From positions 1-37,112 of the forward strand of contig NZ_JAHBAV010000034.1 of assembly GCF_018390595.1 (NCBI RefSeq): a stretch of DNA of 37,112 nt, written 5' to 3'. The notes beneath the pieces were generated by a model. It was not told where the DNA came from. It saw only the letters and a list, made by a program, of their open reading frames with translations, and searched no databases. This stretch comes from Dietzia massiliensis. Lineage in GTDB: Bacteria; Actinomycetota; Actinomycetes; Mycobacteriales; Mycobacteriaceae. Shown piece by piece: positions 1 to 7,188 of the stretch (positions within the stretch are counted from its first letter, which is position 1; every line of letters begins with the position of its first letter). The translations under genes and the position numbers were made by a program.

Positions 1-191
1 CCGGGGGCGCGGGTCGGGCGCCGAGGTCGCGCCCCCTGTCCGCCGGGGGGGGGCGGGGCCCCCCCCCCGCGGGGGGGGGGGGGTGGGGGGGGACCTCCCC
101 CACCCGGGTCTCCCCCACCGCAGCTTCCGGGGGGGGGGGGGGGGGGGGGGGTTCCTCCCCCGCCGCCCCGCCGCCCCGCCGCCCCGCCGGG
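1..191. other. G/C homopolymer-rich window edge, no gene
   Basis: This stretch is almost pure G and C. It includes a run of 23 consecutive G at 129-151, G runs around 71-92 and several C runs. No credible codon pattern is visible, and the small open frame starting at 83 is a by-product of the composition. The other end of the window (from about 36915) looks the same. I infer low-quality contig-edge sequence rather than biology. The cyclophilin stop codon at 192-194 lies just inside the readable sequence. Confidence 0.7.
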
Positions 192-917
192 TCAGCCCTC
201 GACGATCTCCACCGACTCGATGGTGTGCGTGGTCTGGGGCCGCCCCTGTGGGCTGCCGTCGGACTCGATCGCGGTGACGGCCTCCATGCCCTCGGTGACG
301 GTGCCGAAGAGGCTGTAGTCCGGCGGCAGAGAGACGCCGGAGTCGCCGGTGACGATGAAGAACTGGGAACCGTTGGTGTTCGGTCCGGCGTTGGCCATGG
401 CCACCGACCCGATCTCGTACTCGCCCTCGGCGGGCAGCTCGTCGTCGAACTCGTAGCCCGGGCCGCCGCTGCCGGTGCCCTGCGGATCGCCGCCCTGGAT
501 CATGAAGCCGGGGATCACGCGGTGGAAGGTGATGCCGTCGTAGTAGTTGTTGCGGGCCAGGAAGACGAAGTTGTTGACCGTCTCCGGTGCCTTCTCCTCG
601 AGCAGGTCCACGGTGACGGGCCCGGCGTCGGTGGTGATGACGGCCGAGTAGTCGACCCCCGGGGTCAGGCACATCGGCGGGGCCGAGTCGAACGAGGTGG
701 TGCGCTCGTCGGTGCCCTCGGCGGGCGGACACTCGACGTCGCCGCCCGACTCGCGGCCCTCGCTCTGCGCTGCGCTGGTCGTCCCGCCGGACGCCTGCTC
801 GTCGGAGGACGCGTCGTCGGACCCGCAGCCGGCCAGCGCGAGGGGCGCGGCGAGGGCGAGGACGCCGAGGGCGGTGCGGACGGTCGGGCGGCGGCGGGGT
901 GAAGCGGTGAGGTGCAT
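192..917 (-). CDS. Cyclophilin-type peptidyl-prolyl cis-trans isomerase, lipoprotein
   Basis: Predicted extracytoplasmic lipid-anchored cyclophilin of 241 residues that catalyses prolyl cis-trans isomerisation in exported proteins. The N-terminus is a basic stretch, a hydrophobic segment and a lipobox (LALAGC, Cys31), followed by a Ser/Gly/Asp-rich linker to about residue 80. The cyclophilin fold covers roughly residues 85-240. Seen motifs are APETVNNFVFLA, the active-site FHRVIPGFMIQGGDP with its catalytic Arg, and GSQFFI. Two Cys residues in the linker could form a disulfide. The ATG at 917 lies 6 nt downstream of a TAGTCT hexamer, so the message may be leaderless. The gene diverges from glfT2 across about 250 bp. 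It is a common actinobacterial housekeeping protein, and its link with the cell-wall cluster may be only positional. Family call is firm; substrate unknown. Confidence 0.93.
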   Translation of the reverse strand: MHLTASPRRRPTVRTALGVLALAAPLALAGCGSDDASSDEQASGGTTSAAQSEGRESGGDVECPPAEGTDERTTSFDSAPPMCLTPGVDYSAVITTDAGPVTVDLLEEKAPETVNNFVFLARNNYYDGITFHRVIPGFMIQGGDPQGTGSGGPGYEFDDELPAEGEYEIGSVAMANAGPNTNGSQFFIVTGDSGVSLPPDYSLFGTVTEGMEAVTAIESDGSPQGRPQTTHTIESVEIVEG

Positions 918-923
918 GGGACG

Positions 924-929
924 AGACTA
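924..929 (-). promoter_or_regulatory. Putative -10 hexamer for leaderless cyclophilin transcript
   Basis: On the minus strand the hexamer reads TAGTCT (TAnnnT) and is followed by 6 nt and then the ATG at 917-915. That spacing puts the transcription start at or next to the start codon. No clear -35 is visible and no Shine-Dalgarno sequence precedes the ATG. Both fit leaderless initiation, which is common in this order. Inferred from pattern only. Confidence 0.4.
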
Positions 930-1041
930 GGTGGTGAGCCCGTCCGGGTGGGCGCCCGCATACGCGCCCGGGTGGGCCTCCGCGGGCGCGCGCGGGTGGG
1001 GCCCCGGCGCGTGGTGGGCGGGGTGTGTCGGCCCCGACGGG

Positions 1042-1047
1042 TACGAT
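1042..1047 (+). promoter_or_regulatory. Candidate -10 hexamer of the glfT2 operon
   Basis: TACGAT fits the actinobacterial TAnnnT -10 pattern and lies in the divergent intergenic region (918-1169), about 120 nt before the glfT2 ATG. I see no matching -35. The rest of this intergenic region is GC-rich and shows no other recognisable site. Confidence 0.25.
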
Positions 1048-1169
1048 CGACCCGGCTTTCGTCCCGCAGCCGCGCCTCCCCGGCGGCGGCGCAGCGGGCG
1101 CGGAGGTGCGACAGGGCACAGCAATGTGAACGAGGGCGGCCCCGGCCGTCGGGACGGGGACACGCACAC

Positions 1170-3170
1170 ATGGAACATCACGGCCACCACGAGTTGGTCG
1201 ACGAGGTCGAGCGATCGGTCGCCGCGCTCGCCGATCCACGTGGCCGGGAATGCCTCCAGCGGATCATCCTGCCGCGGGCCGGCGAGCCGCTCGACGTGCG
1301 CTCGCTCTACCTCGACGAGGCCCCCACCAACTCCCGCCGCGCCCACTCGTCCACCCGGACGTCGCTCGGCATCGGCGCGGACTCCGAGGTCTCCTTCGCC
1401 ACCTACTTCAACGCGTTCGCCGCGGCCTACTGGCGCCGGTGGACGGTCCTGGACGAGGTCGTCCTGCGGCTAACCGTCCGCGGCGCCGGCCGCGTCGACC
1501 TGTACCGCTCGAAGGTCGACGGCTCCCGCATCGCGATCACCGGGGACGTCGTCGGCGAGCCGGGTCGCGCCGGGCAGGTCACCACGGTCGAGTTCGTGTG
1601 CGACCTCGGTCCGTTCGAGGACGGCGGCTGGATCTGGTTCGACCTCACCTCCGACACGGACGTCGAGCTGCTGTCGGGCGGCTGGTACTCCGCCGTCGAC
1701 GCCCCGGCCACGCGCCCCGACGCCGGCCCGGACGGTCGACCCGACCCGGCCGTGCAGGTACCCAACGACCGCCGCGTGACCGTCGGCATCCCCACGTTCA
1801 ACCGCCCCGGTGACGCGGTGGCCGCGCTGCGCGCGCTGACGTCCGACCCCGAGGTCGACGCGGTGATCGACGCGGTCCTCATGCCGGACCAGGGCGACAG
1901 GAAGGTCCGCGACGAGCCCGGGTTCGCGGAGGCGGCGGAGTTCCTGGGCGACCGGCTGCACATCTTCGACCAGCCGAACCTCGGCGGGTCGGGCGGCTAC
2001 AGCCGCATCATGTACGAGGCCCGCAGGCTGACGGACTCGCCGTACATCCTGTACATGGACGACGACATCGAGATCGAACCCGACTCGATCCTGCGGGCGC
2101 TGGCTTTCGGGCGTTTCGCCACCGTCCCGATGCTGGTCGGCGGGCAGATGCTCAACCTGCAGGAGCGCAGCCATCTGCACACGATGGGCGAGGTGGTGGG
2201 CGCCCACGACTTCATGTGGACCGCCGCCCCGCACGCGGACTACGACTACGACTTCTCCACGTACCAGCTCACGGACCGCGACAACCCCAAGCCGCTGCAC
2301 CGCCGCATCGACGTGGACTACAACGGCTGGTGGATGTGCCTCATCCCGCGCGTCGTGGCAGAGAAGATCGGCCAACCGCTGCCGCTCTTCATCAAGTGGG
2401 ACGACGCGGAGTACGGGCTGCGCGCGCGACGCGCCGGCCACCCCACGGTCACCATGCCCGGTGTGGCGATCTGGCACATGGCGTGGTCGGACAAGGACGA
2501 CGCGATCGACTGGCAGGCCTACTTCCACCTGCGCAACCGCCTCGTGGTGGCGTCGCTCTACCACGACGGCGACCACAAGGGGATCATGCAGTCCAGCCTC
2601 AAGGCGCTGGTCAAGCACCTGGTCTGCCTCGAGTACTCGACGGTGGCCATCCAGATCGAGGCGATCCGCGACTTCCTCCGCGGGCCCGAGGCGCTCTACG
2701 ACCTGCTCCCGACCGCGCTGCCCAAGGTCCGGGCGATGCGGGCGGAGTTCCCCGACGCGGTGGTCATCCCGTCGGCCGTCGACCTGCCCGCGCCGTCGGG
2801 CGGACCGGCCGGGATCCACTCCGAGCCCCGCGGCCCGGTCCGCAAGGCCGTCGCGTTGGCCAGGGGACTCGCGCACACCCTGAGCAAGGACGACAAGCGT
2901 CACCACGAGGTGCCGCAGGCGAACTTCCCGCCGATCGAGGCGCGCTGGTACTCGCTCAGCCGGGTCGACGGCGCCACGGTCACCACCGCCGACGGCCGCG
3001 GGGTGGTCTACCGCAAGCGCGACCGCGAGCTGGCCGCCGCGCTGTTCAAGGAGTCGGCGGCCCTGCACCGCGAGCTGTTCCGACGGTTCCCCGAGATGCG
3101 GCGCCGCTACCGTGACGCCCACACCGAACTCGTGACCAAGGAGGCCTGGAGCCGTGTCTTCGATGCCTGA
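1170..3170 (+). CDS. glfT2: GlfT2 galactofuranosyltransferase (galactan polymerase)
   Basis: Bifunctional UDP-galactofuranose transferase that polymerises the galactan of arabinogalactan with alternating beta-1,5 and beta-1,6 linkages, at the cytoplasmic face of the membrane. The 666 residues (M. tuberculosis Rv3808c has 637) show the family layout: an N-terminal beta-rich domain, a GT-A catalytic domain and a C-terminal helical region. Seen residues: the metal-binding acidic motif MDDDIEIEPDS with Asp297-299, the WWMCLIP segment, the catalytic-base motif WDDAEYG around Asp411-412, and IWHMAW with His436. The ATG at 1170 is preferred over the longer open frame from 912 because the upstream part is low-complexity and the family N-terminus starts here. 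It is first in a run with the PAP2 gene, ubiA and aftB, and its stop overlaps the next gene. The usual upstream neighbour glf is absent. Confidence 0.96.
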   Translation: MEHHGHHELVDEVERSVAALADPRGRECLQRIILPRAGEPLDVRSLYLDEAPTNSRRAHSSTRTSLGIGADSEVSFATYFNAFAAAYWRRWTVLDEVVLRLTVRGAGRVDLYRSKVDGSRIAITGDVVGEPGRAGQVTTVEFVCDLGPFEDGGWIWFDLTSDTDVELLSGGWYSAVDAPATRPDAGPDGRPDPAVQVPNDRRVTVGIPTFNRPGDAVAALRALTSDPEVDAVIDAVLMPDQGDRKVRDEPGFAEAAEFLGDRLHIFDQPNLGGSGGYSRIMYEARRLTDSPYILYMDDDIEIEPDSILRALAFGRFATVPMLVGGQMLNLQERSHLHTMGEVVGAHDFMWTAAPHADYDYDFSTYQLTDRDNPKPLHRRIDVDYNGWWMCLIPRVVAEKIGQPLPLFIKWDDAEYGLRARRAGHPTVTMPGVAIWHMAWSDKDDAIDWQAYFHLRNRLVVASLYHDGDHKGIMQSSLKALVKHLVCLEYSTVAIQIEAIRDFLRGPEALYDLLPTALPKVRAMRAEFPDAVVIPSAVDLPAPSGGPAGIHSEPRGPVRKAVALARGLAHTLSKDDKRHHEVPQANFPPIEARWYSLSRVDGATVTTADGRGVVYRKRDRELAAALFKESAALHRELFRRFPEMRRRYRDAHTELVTKEAWSRVFDA

Positions 3171-3780
3171 TCCCGTGGGTTCGGTCGAGATCCCCGTACC
3201 CACCGGCGAGGTCCGGCTCCTGGCGGCGGTGCAGAAGCGCCTGCTCGCCGTGCCCGGGTCGCGTCAGGCGGCCGTGACGCTGTCGCACGTCGGCGAGCAC
3301 GCCCTCGGGTGGATGGCGATCGCGGCGGCCGGCATGGTCGTCGACCCCGATCGCCGTGGCCGCTGGGCCATGGTCGGTGTCGGCAGCTTCGGCGCCCACG
3401 CCACGTCCGTCGTCGTCAAGCGCGTCGTGCGTCGGCGCCGACCGGACCACCCCTCCGTCGCCGTGGGGGTGGGCACCCCCTCCAAGCTGAGCTTCCCCTC
3501 GTCCCACGCCACCTCCACCACCGCGTTCGCCCTGCTCGCGGGGTCGGTGTCCGGCGTCCCGGTCGCGCCGGCGCTCGTGCCGCTGATGCTGGCGTCCAGG
3601 TTGGTGCTCGGAGTCCATTACCCTTCGGATGTGGTCGCCGGTGCCGCCGTCGGTGCGGGCTGCGCTGCCCTCACCCGCGCGGTCTGGCCCTCGGACGCGG
3701 TCCAGCAGGTCCTTCCCGGGGCACTGCGCGACGGCGCGGCGGGCCCGCGCGCCACCCAGATTCCCGAGGAGAAGCGATGA
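3154..3780 (+). CDS. PAP2-superfamily membrane phosphatase (Rv3807c-like)
   Basis: Predicted integral membrane phosphatase of 208 residues. Its Rv3807c orthologue in the same place is proposed to dephosphorylate decaprenylphosphoryl-5-phosphoribose on the route to the arabinose donor. All three PAP2 signature blocks are visible: K-x6-RP (KRVVRRRRP), PSSHA with the catalytic His, and SRLVLGVHYPSD with the second catalytic His and Asp. Several hydrophobic segments lie between and after them. The GTG at 3154 is chosen because AAGGAGG at 3138-3144 sits 9 nt upstream; an ATG at 3163 would be too far away. The frame overlaps the end of glfT2 by 17 nt, and its own stop overlaps the ubiA start as ATGA, so translation is probably coupled. 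Family certain; substrate inferred from synteny with UbiA. Confidence 0.9.
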   Translation: MSSMPDPVGSVEIPVPTGEVRLLAAVQKRLLAVPGSRQAAVTLSHVGEHALGWMAIAAAGMVVDPDRRGRWAMVGVGSFGAHATSVVVKRVVRRRRPDHPSVAVGVGTPSKLSFPSSHATSTTAFALLAGSVSGVPVAPALVPLMLASRLVLGVHYPSDVVAGAAVGAGCAALTRAVWPSDAVQQVLPGALRDGAAGPRATQIPEEKR

Positions 3781-4814
3781 CCGATCAGACCGGAGTGCCG
3801 GCCGCCCGGGGCGGGACGGAACACCATCTCCTGGGCGCCGAACCGCACACGGCCAACGAGATCGACGACATCGAGGAGGCCGCCGAGGAGTCCGGGGGCG
3901 CGCCCCCGAAGAACCTGCTCGACGGCATGATCAAGGCCCTCCGGCCGCGTCAGTGGGTCAAGAACGTCCTCGTCATCGCGGCGCCCGCCGCGGCGGGGTC
4001 GCAGACACTCACCGACGGCAGCGTCCTGTTCTCCGTCTTCATCGCGTTCGTGGCGTTCTGCATGGCCGCCTCGAGCGTGTACCTCATCAACGACGCGATG
4101 GACGTCGAGGCGGACCGCGCGCACCCGACCAAGCGCTTCCGGCCCATCGCGGCGGGCGTGTTGCCAGTCGGGCTCGCCTACGCGATGGCGGTGGTGCTCA
4201 TCGTCGCCGCGCTCGTCATCTCGGTGCTGTTCGCGCACCCGGCCCTGGCGATCGTCGTGGCCGTGTACATCGTGCTGCAGCTCATGTACTGCTTCGGGCT
4301 CAAGCACCAGCCGGTGCTCGACATCGCGTTCGTCTCCTCCGGCTTCCTGTTGCGCGCGGTCGCCGGCGGCGCGGCCGCCGAGGTCGAGATCTCGCAGTGG
4401 TTCCTGCTCGTCATGGCGTTCGGTTCGCTGTTCATGGCGGCGGGCAAGCGGTACGCGGAGCTGAGCCTGCACCTGAAGACGGGCGCGAAGATCCGCAAGG
4501 CGCTGGAGAGCTACACCCCCACGTACCTGCGGTTCGTGTGGACGCTGTCGGCCACCGTGCTCGTGCTCTGCTACGCGCTGTGGGCATACGACCGGGGCTC
4601 GGACCCCACCCAGCCGAGCGGTGCGGCGATCTGGCTGCAGATCTCGATCGTGCCGTTCACCATCGCCGTCCTGCGCTACGCGGTCGACGTCGACGCCGCG
4701 CAGGCGGGCGAGCCCGAGGACATCGCGCTGGGCGACCGGGTCCTGCAGGTCCTCGCCGCGCTGTGGGTCCTGACCGTGGTGATCGGGGTCTACATCGTCC
4801 CGTCGCTGGCCTGA
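3777..4814 (+). CDS. ubiA: UbiA decaprenyl-phosphate 5-phosphoribosyltransferase
   Basis: Polytopic membrane prenyltransferase-fold enzyme (Rv3806c type). It transfers 5-phosphoribose from PRPP to decaprenyl phosphate, the first committed step to decaprenyl-phosphoryl-arabinose. The NDxxDxxxD signature is present as NDAMDVEAD (Asn105-Asp113). GKRYAEL in a later loop and about nine hydrophobic segments follow. The N-terminal motif RPRQWVKNVL is characteristic. At 345 residues it is about 43 longer than the M. tuberculosis protein. The extra length is an acidic, probably disordered N-terminus (residues 1-50, with a run of Asp/Glu). The start ATG overlaps the preceding stop (ATGA), supporting operon expression with glfT2, PAP2 and aftB. 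Confidence 0.95.
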   Translation: MTDQTGVPAARGGTEHHLLGAEPHTANEIDDIEEAAEESGGAPPKNLLDGMIKALRPRQWVKNVLVIAAPAAAGSQTLTDGSVLFSVFIAFVAFCMAASSVYLINDAMDVEADRAHPTKRFRPIAAGVLPVGLAYAMAVVLIVAALVISVLFAHPALAIVVAVYIVLQLMYCFGLKHQPVLDIAFVSSGFLLRAVAGGAAAEVEISQWFLLVMAFGSLFMAAGKRYAELSLHLKTGAKIRKALESYTPTYLRFVWTLSATVLVLCYALWAYDRGSDPTQPSGAAIWLQISIVPFTIAVLRYAVDVDAAQAGEPEDIALGDRVLQVLAALWVLTVVIGVYIVPSLA

Positions 4815-4830
4815 TCCCGGCGGACCCACG

Positions 4831-6993
4831 ATGTCGGAGGTGACGGCAGAGCGCCGTGACGGTCGTCGCGACCAGCGCGGGGCCGGATCCGGCGACCCGC
4901 GGGCCGAGCACCGCGACGTGGTCGGACGCGGGCGGGGCGACGCGGTCTTCTGGACCGGGCTCGCCGTGGTGGTGGCGATCTTCTTCGCCGGCGCGTGGCA
5001 GCGGCGGTGGATCGCCGACGACGGCCTCATCGTGCTGCGGACCGTCCGCAACCTCGTGGCCGGAAACGGCCCGGTGTTCAACGCGGGGGAGCGGGTCGAG
5101 TCCAACACCTCCACGCTGTGGACCTATCTCATCTACGGCACCCACGAGGTCGTCGGCTACCGCCTCGAACTGGTCGCGCTGGGACTGGCGCTCACGCTGA
5201 GCATGGTGGCGGTGGCGTGCGCCATGCTGGGCGCCCGCGTGATGTACCGCGGCACCCGACGCGCCCCGGCGGGCGGGCCGATGCTGCTCCTGCCGTTCGG
5301 CGTCCTCATCTATGTCATGCTGCCGCCGGCCCGCGACTTCGCGAGTTCCGGACTCGAGACGGGGCTGGTGATCTGCTGGATCGGCGTCATGTGGCTGGGC
5401 CTGCAGCTCTGGGCCCGTTCCCCCCACCGCGAGGGCCGCTCCGGCCTGCCCGCGCCGGGGACGGCGGCGATCGCGTTCATCGCCGGCCTGGGGCCGCTCG
5501 TCCGGCCCGAGATGGCGCTGGCGGCGGCGGTCTTCCTCGCGATGATGGCGGCGTCCCGCCAGTCGTGGCGACACCTGGGCTGGCTCGTCGTCATCGCGGG
5601 CACGGTGCCGGTCGCCTACCAGCTCTGGCGGATGTCCTACTATGCGCTGCCGTACCCGCTCACGGCCGTGGCCAAGGACGCCGGCGGCTCCAAGTGGGAC
5701 AAGGGTGCCGAGTACCTGTGGGATCTGCTCGCGCCGTACGTGCTCCTGCTGCCGCTCGTCGCCGTCCTCGTCGCGGGCCTCGTGGCCCTGTGGGCGCGGA
5801 CGGCCCACGGACCGGCATCGTCCGGACCAGCATCGTCCGGCCCGGCATCGTCCGCACATCCGCTACTCCGACTCGGGATCCGCTCCCCTCACAGGGGTAG
5901 CGGATCCGGTGCGGCAGTAGCGGATTCCCGGCCGGGCGGGGCGGTAGCGGATTCCGGGCCGGGAGAAGGGGACGACGACGAGGGCGGCCGGCTGCTCCGC
6001 CTGCGGGGCCGGGTCCGCTCCACCCCGGTCGTCACGGTCGCGTTCCTCGTCGTGGCCCTGGTGATGCTGCTGTACGTCACCCGCGTCGGCGGCGACTTCA
6101 TGCACGGCCGCGTGCTCCTGCCGTCCCTGTTCCTGATCCTCCTGCCCGTCTCGGTGGTGCCCCTGCCCGTAGGGCCCGCCCGCGGGTCCGCGGACGCCTC
6201 CGTGCGGCGGGTGGCGGTACCCGTGACCGCGGCCGCGTGGCTCGTCGTCGTCGGATGGGCGGTGACCGTCCAGATCACCGAGGATCCCTTCCGCGAGGAA
6301 CCGGAGTCCATCACCGCGGCCGGCATCGTCGACGAGCGGCAGTTCTACATCCAGCGCACGGGACACAAACACCCGCTCCTCGCCGACGACTACCTCGACT
6401 TCCCGCGCATGCGCGCGCTCGTGCGCGACGTCTCCCGCAACGAGACGGGGGCGGTGTTCCTGCCGGTGCCGGGCTTCCAGGACCGCTGGGACGTCGTCGC
6501 CTACGACCACCCGATGCCCGGGCTCGCGCCGTTCGAACTGCCCGAGAACCCCGTCAAGACCGTCGTGTTCCTCAACCTGGGCATGACGAGCATGAACCTG
6601 CCCCTCGACGTGGGCGTGTACGACACGGTCGGTCTGGCTTCGCCGCTCGCCGCGCACACGGACCGGATGGAGGACGGGCGGATCGGGCACGACAAGTTCC
6701 TGCCGTACGACTGGGTGCTCGCGCAGAAGCAGGTGATCGAGGACCCGGTCAACTTTCCGCGGTGGATCGACGTCAACTGGGTCAACCAGGCCGAGGTGGC
6801 GCTGCAGTGTCCGGCGACGCAGGCGCTGATCGAGTCGTATTCCGCCCCGTTGACCCCCGAGCGGCGGTGGTCCAACCTGGTGAACGCATTCTCATTCGCC
6901 GAGTACCGGATCAACAGAATCCCTGCGTACGAGGTGCAGCGGTGCGGCTTACCGATGCCTGAGGAGGTGGAGAAGTACCAGGGCACTCGGTAG
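4831..6993 (+). CDS. aftB: AftB-type terminal beta-1,2-arabinofuranosyltransferase
   Basis: GT-C fold membrane glycosyltransferase that adds the terminal beta-(1,2) arabinofuranose of arabinan from decaprenyl-phosphoryl-arabinose at the outer face of the membrane. The first periplasmic loop holds the family motif RRWIADDGLIVLRTVRNL with the catalytic Asp63/Asp64, then NAGERVESNTSTLWT. About ten transmembrane segments are followed by a C-terminal extracytoplasmic domain from about residue 490. It has 720 residues; the M. tuberculosis protein (Rv3805c) has about 627. Much of the surplus is a Ser/Gly/Pro/Asp-rich insert at about residues 325-382, encoded by a repeat block described separately. 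The start ATG follows the ubiA stop by 16 nt. The synteny ubiA-aftB-fbp is diagnostic. Confidence 0.92.
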   Translation: MSEVTAERRDGRRDQRGAGSGDPRAEHRDVVGRGRGDAVFWTGLAVVVAIFFAGAWQRRWIADDGLIVLRTVRNLVAGNGPVFNAGERVESNTSTLWTYLIYGTHEVVGYRLELVALGLALTLSMVAVACAMLGARVMYRGTRRAPAGGPMLLLPFGVLIYVMLPPARDFASSGLETGLVICWIGVMWLGLQLWARSPHREGRSGLPAPGTAAIAFIAGLGPLVRPEMALAAAVFLAMMAASRQSWRHLGWLVVIAGTVPVAYQLWRMSYYALPYPLTAVAKDAGGSKWDKGAEYLWDLLAPYVLLLPLVAVLVAGLVALWARTAHGPASSGPASSGPASSAHPLLRLGIRSPHRGSGSGAAVADSRPGGAVADSGPGEGDDDEGGRLLRLRGRVRSTPVVTVAFLVVALVMLLYVTRVGGDFMHGRVLLPSLFLILLPVSVVPLPVGPARGSADASVRRVAVPVTAAAWLVVVGWAVTVQITEDPFREEPESITAAGIVDERQFYIQRTGHKHPLLADDYLDFPRMRALVRDVSRNETGAVFLPVPGFQDRWDVVAYDHPMPGLAPFELPENPVKTVVFLNLGMTSMNLPLDVGVYDTVGLASPLAAHTDRMEDGRIGHDKFLPYDWVLAQKQVIEDPVNFPRWIDVNWVNQAEVALQCPATQALIESYSAPLTPERRWSNLVNAFSFAEYRINRIPAYEVQRCGLPMPEEVEKYQGTR
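5812..5960 (+). repeat. REP-like hairpin and repeat block inside aftB
   Basis: An in-frame low-complexity insert. It begins with three copies of a unit around TCGTCCGG that encode SSGPA-type repeats. A near-perfect hairpin follows (left arm 5876-5889, 3-nt loop, right arm 5893-5907, one bulged base). The 9-mer GTAGCGGAT occurs three times in direct orientation (5897, 5917 and 5944) and once inverted at 5858-5866. The last two direct copies sit in longer units of about 26 bp that encode AVADS(R/G)PG. The peptide lies in a loop between membrane segments. It resembles palindromic elements that insert into coding regions elsewhere; no transposase is nearby. Confidence 0.7.
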
Positions 6994-7020
6994 GGTGGCG
7001 CTCGCTGTTGTCTCGAAACG

Positions 7021-7059
7021 GTAACAGTCAGGGGTCGAATCGGTCCCCGACCTGTAACA
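7021..7059 (+). promoter_or_regulatory. Paired GTAACA hexamers upstream of the first mycolyltransferase
   Basis: GTAACA occurs at 7021-7026 and again at 7054-7059, 33 nt apart and so on the same helix face. They lie in the 195-bp gap before the mycolyltransferase start. GTnAC-type sites are used by the response regulator MtrA in actinobacteria, but MtrA repeats are normally spaced much more closely, so this is only a candidate operator. I see no clear promoter hexamers beyond a TAGGGT at 6991-6996 overlapping the aftB stop. Confidence 0.2.
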
Positions 7060-7188
7060 CCTGTCCCACAATGCGCGACAGTATCGATGACCTCGATGTC
7101 GCAGTTCCGGTCCTTCCCTGGTGGGGCCGGTCCGATGAACGTCACCGATGCCCCGCGGGGCACCAGGAACGAACAAAGGAACCAACGA

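Noticed and set aside
912..1169. Upstream extension of glfT2 to 912
   Set aside because: The extra 86 residues are low-complexity Arg/Gly/Val, overlap the divergent promoter region, and the GlfT2 family N-terminus starts at 1170.
1470..3203. Long minus-strand open frame opposite glfT2
   Set aside because: It mirrors the strongly supported glfT2 gene and translates to His/Arg/Val-rich shadow sequence without any family motif, as is usual opposite GC-rich genes.
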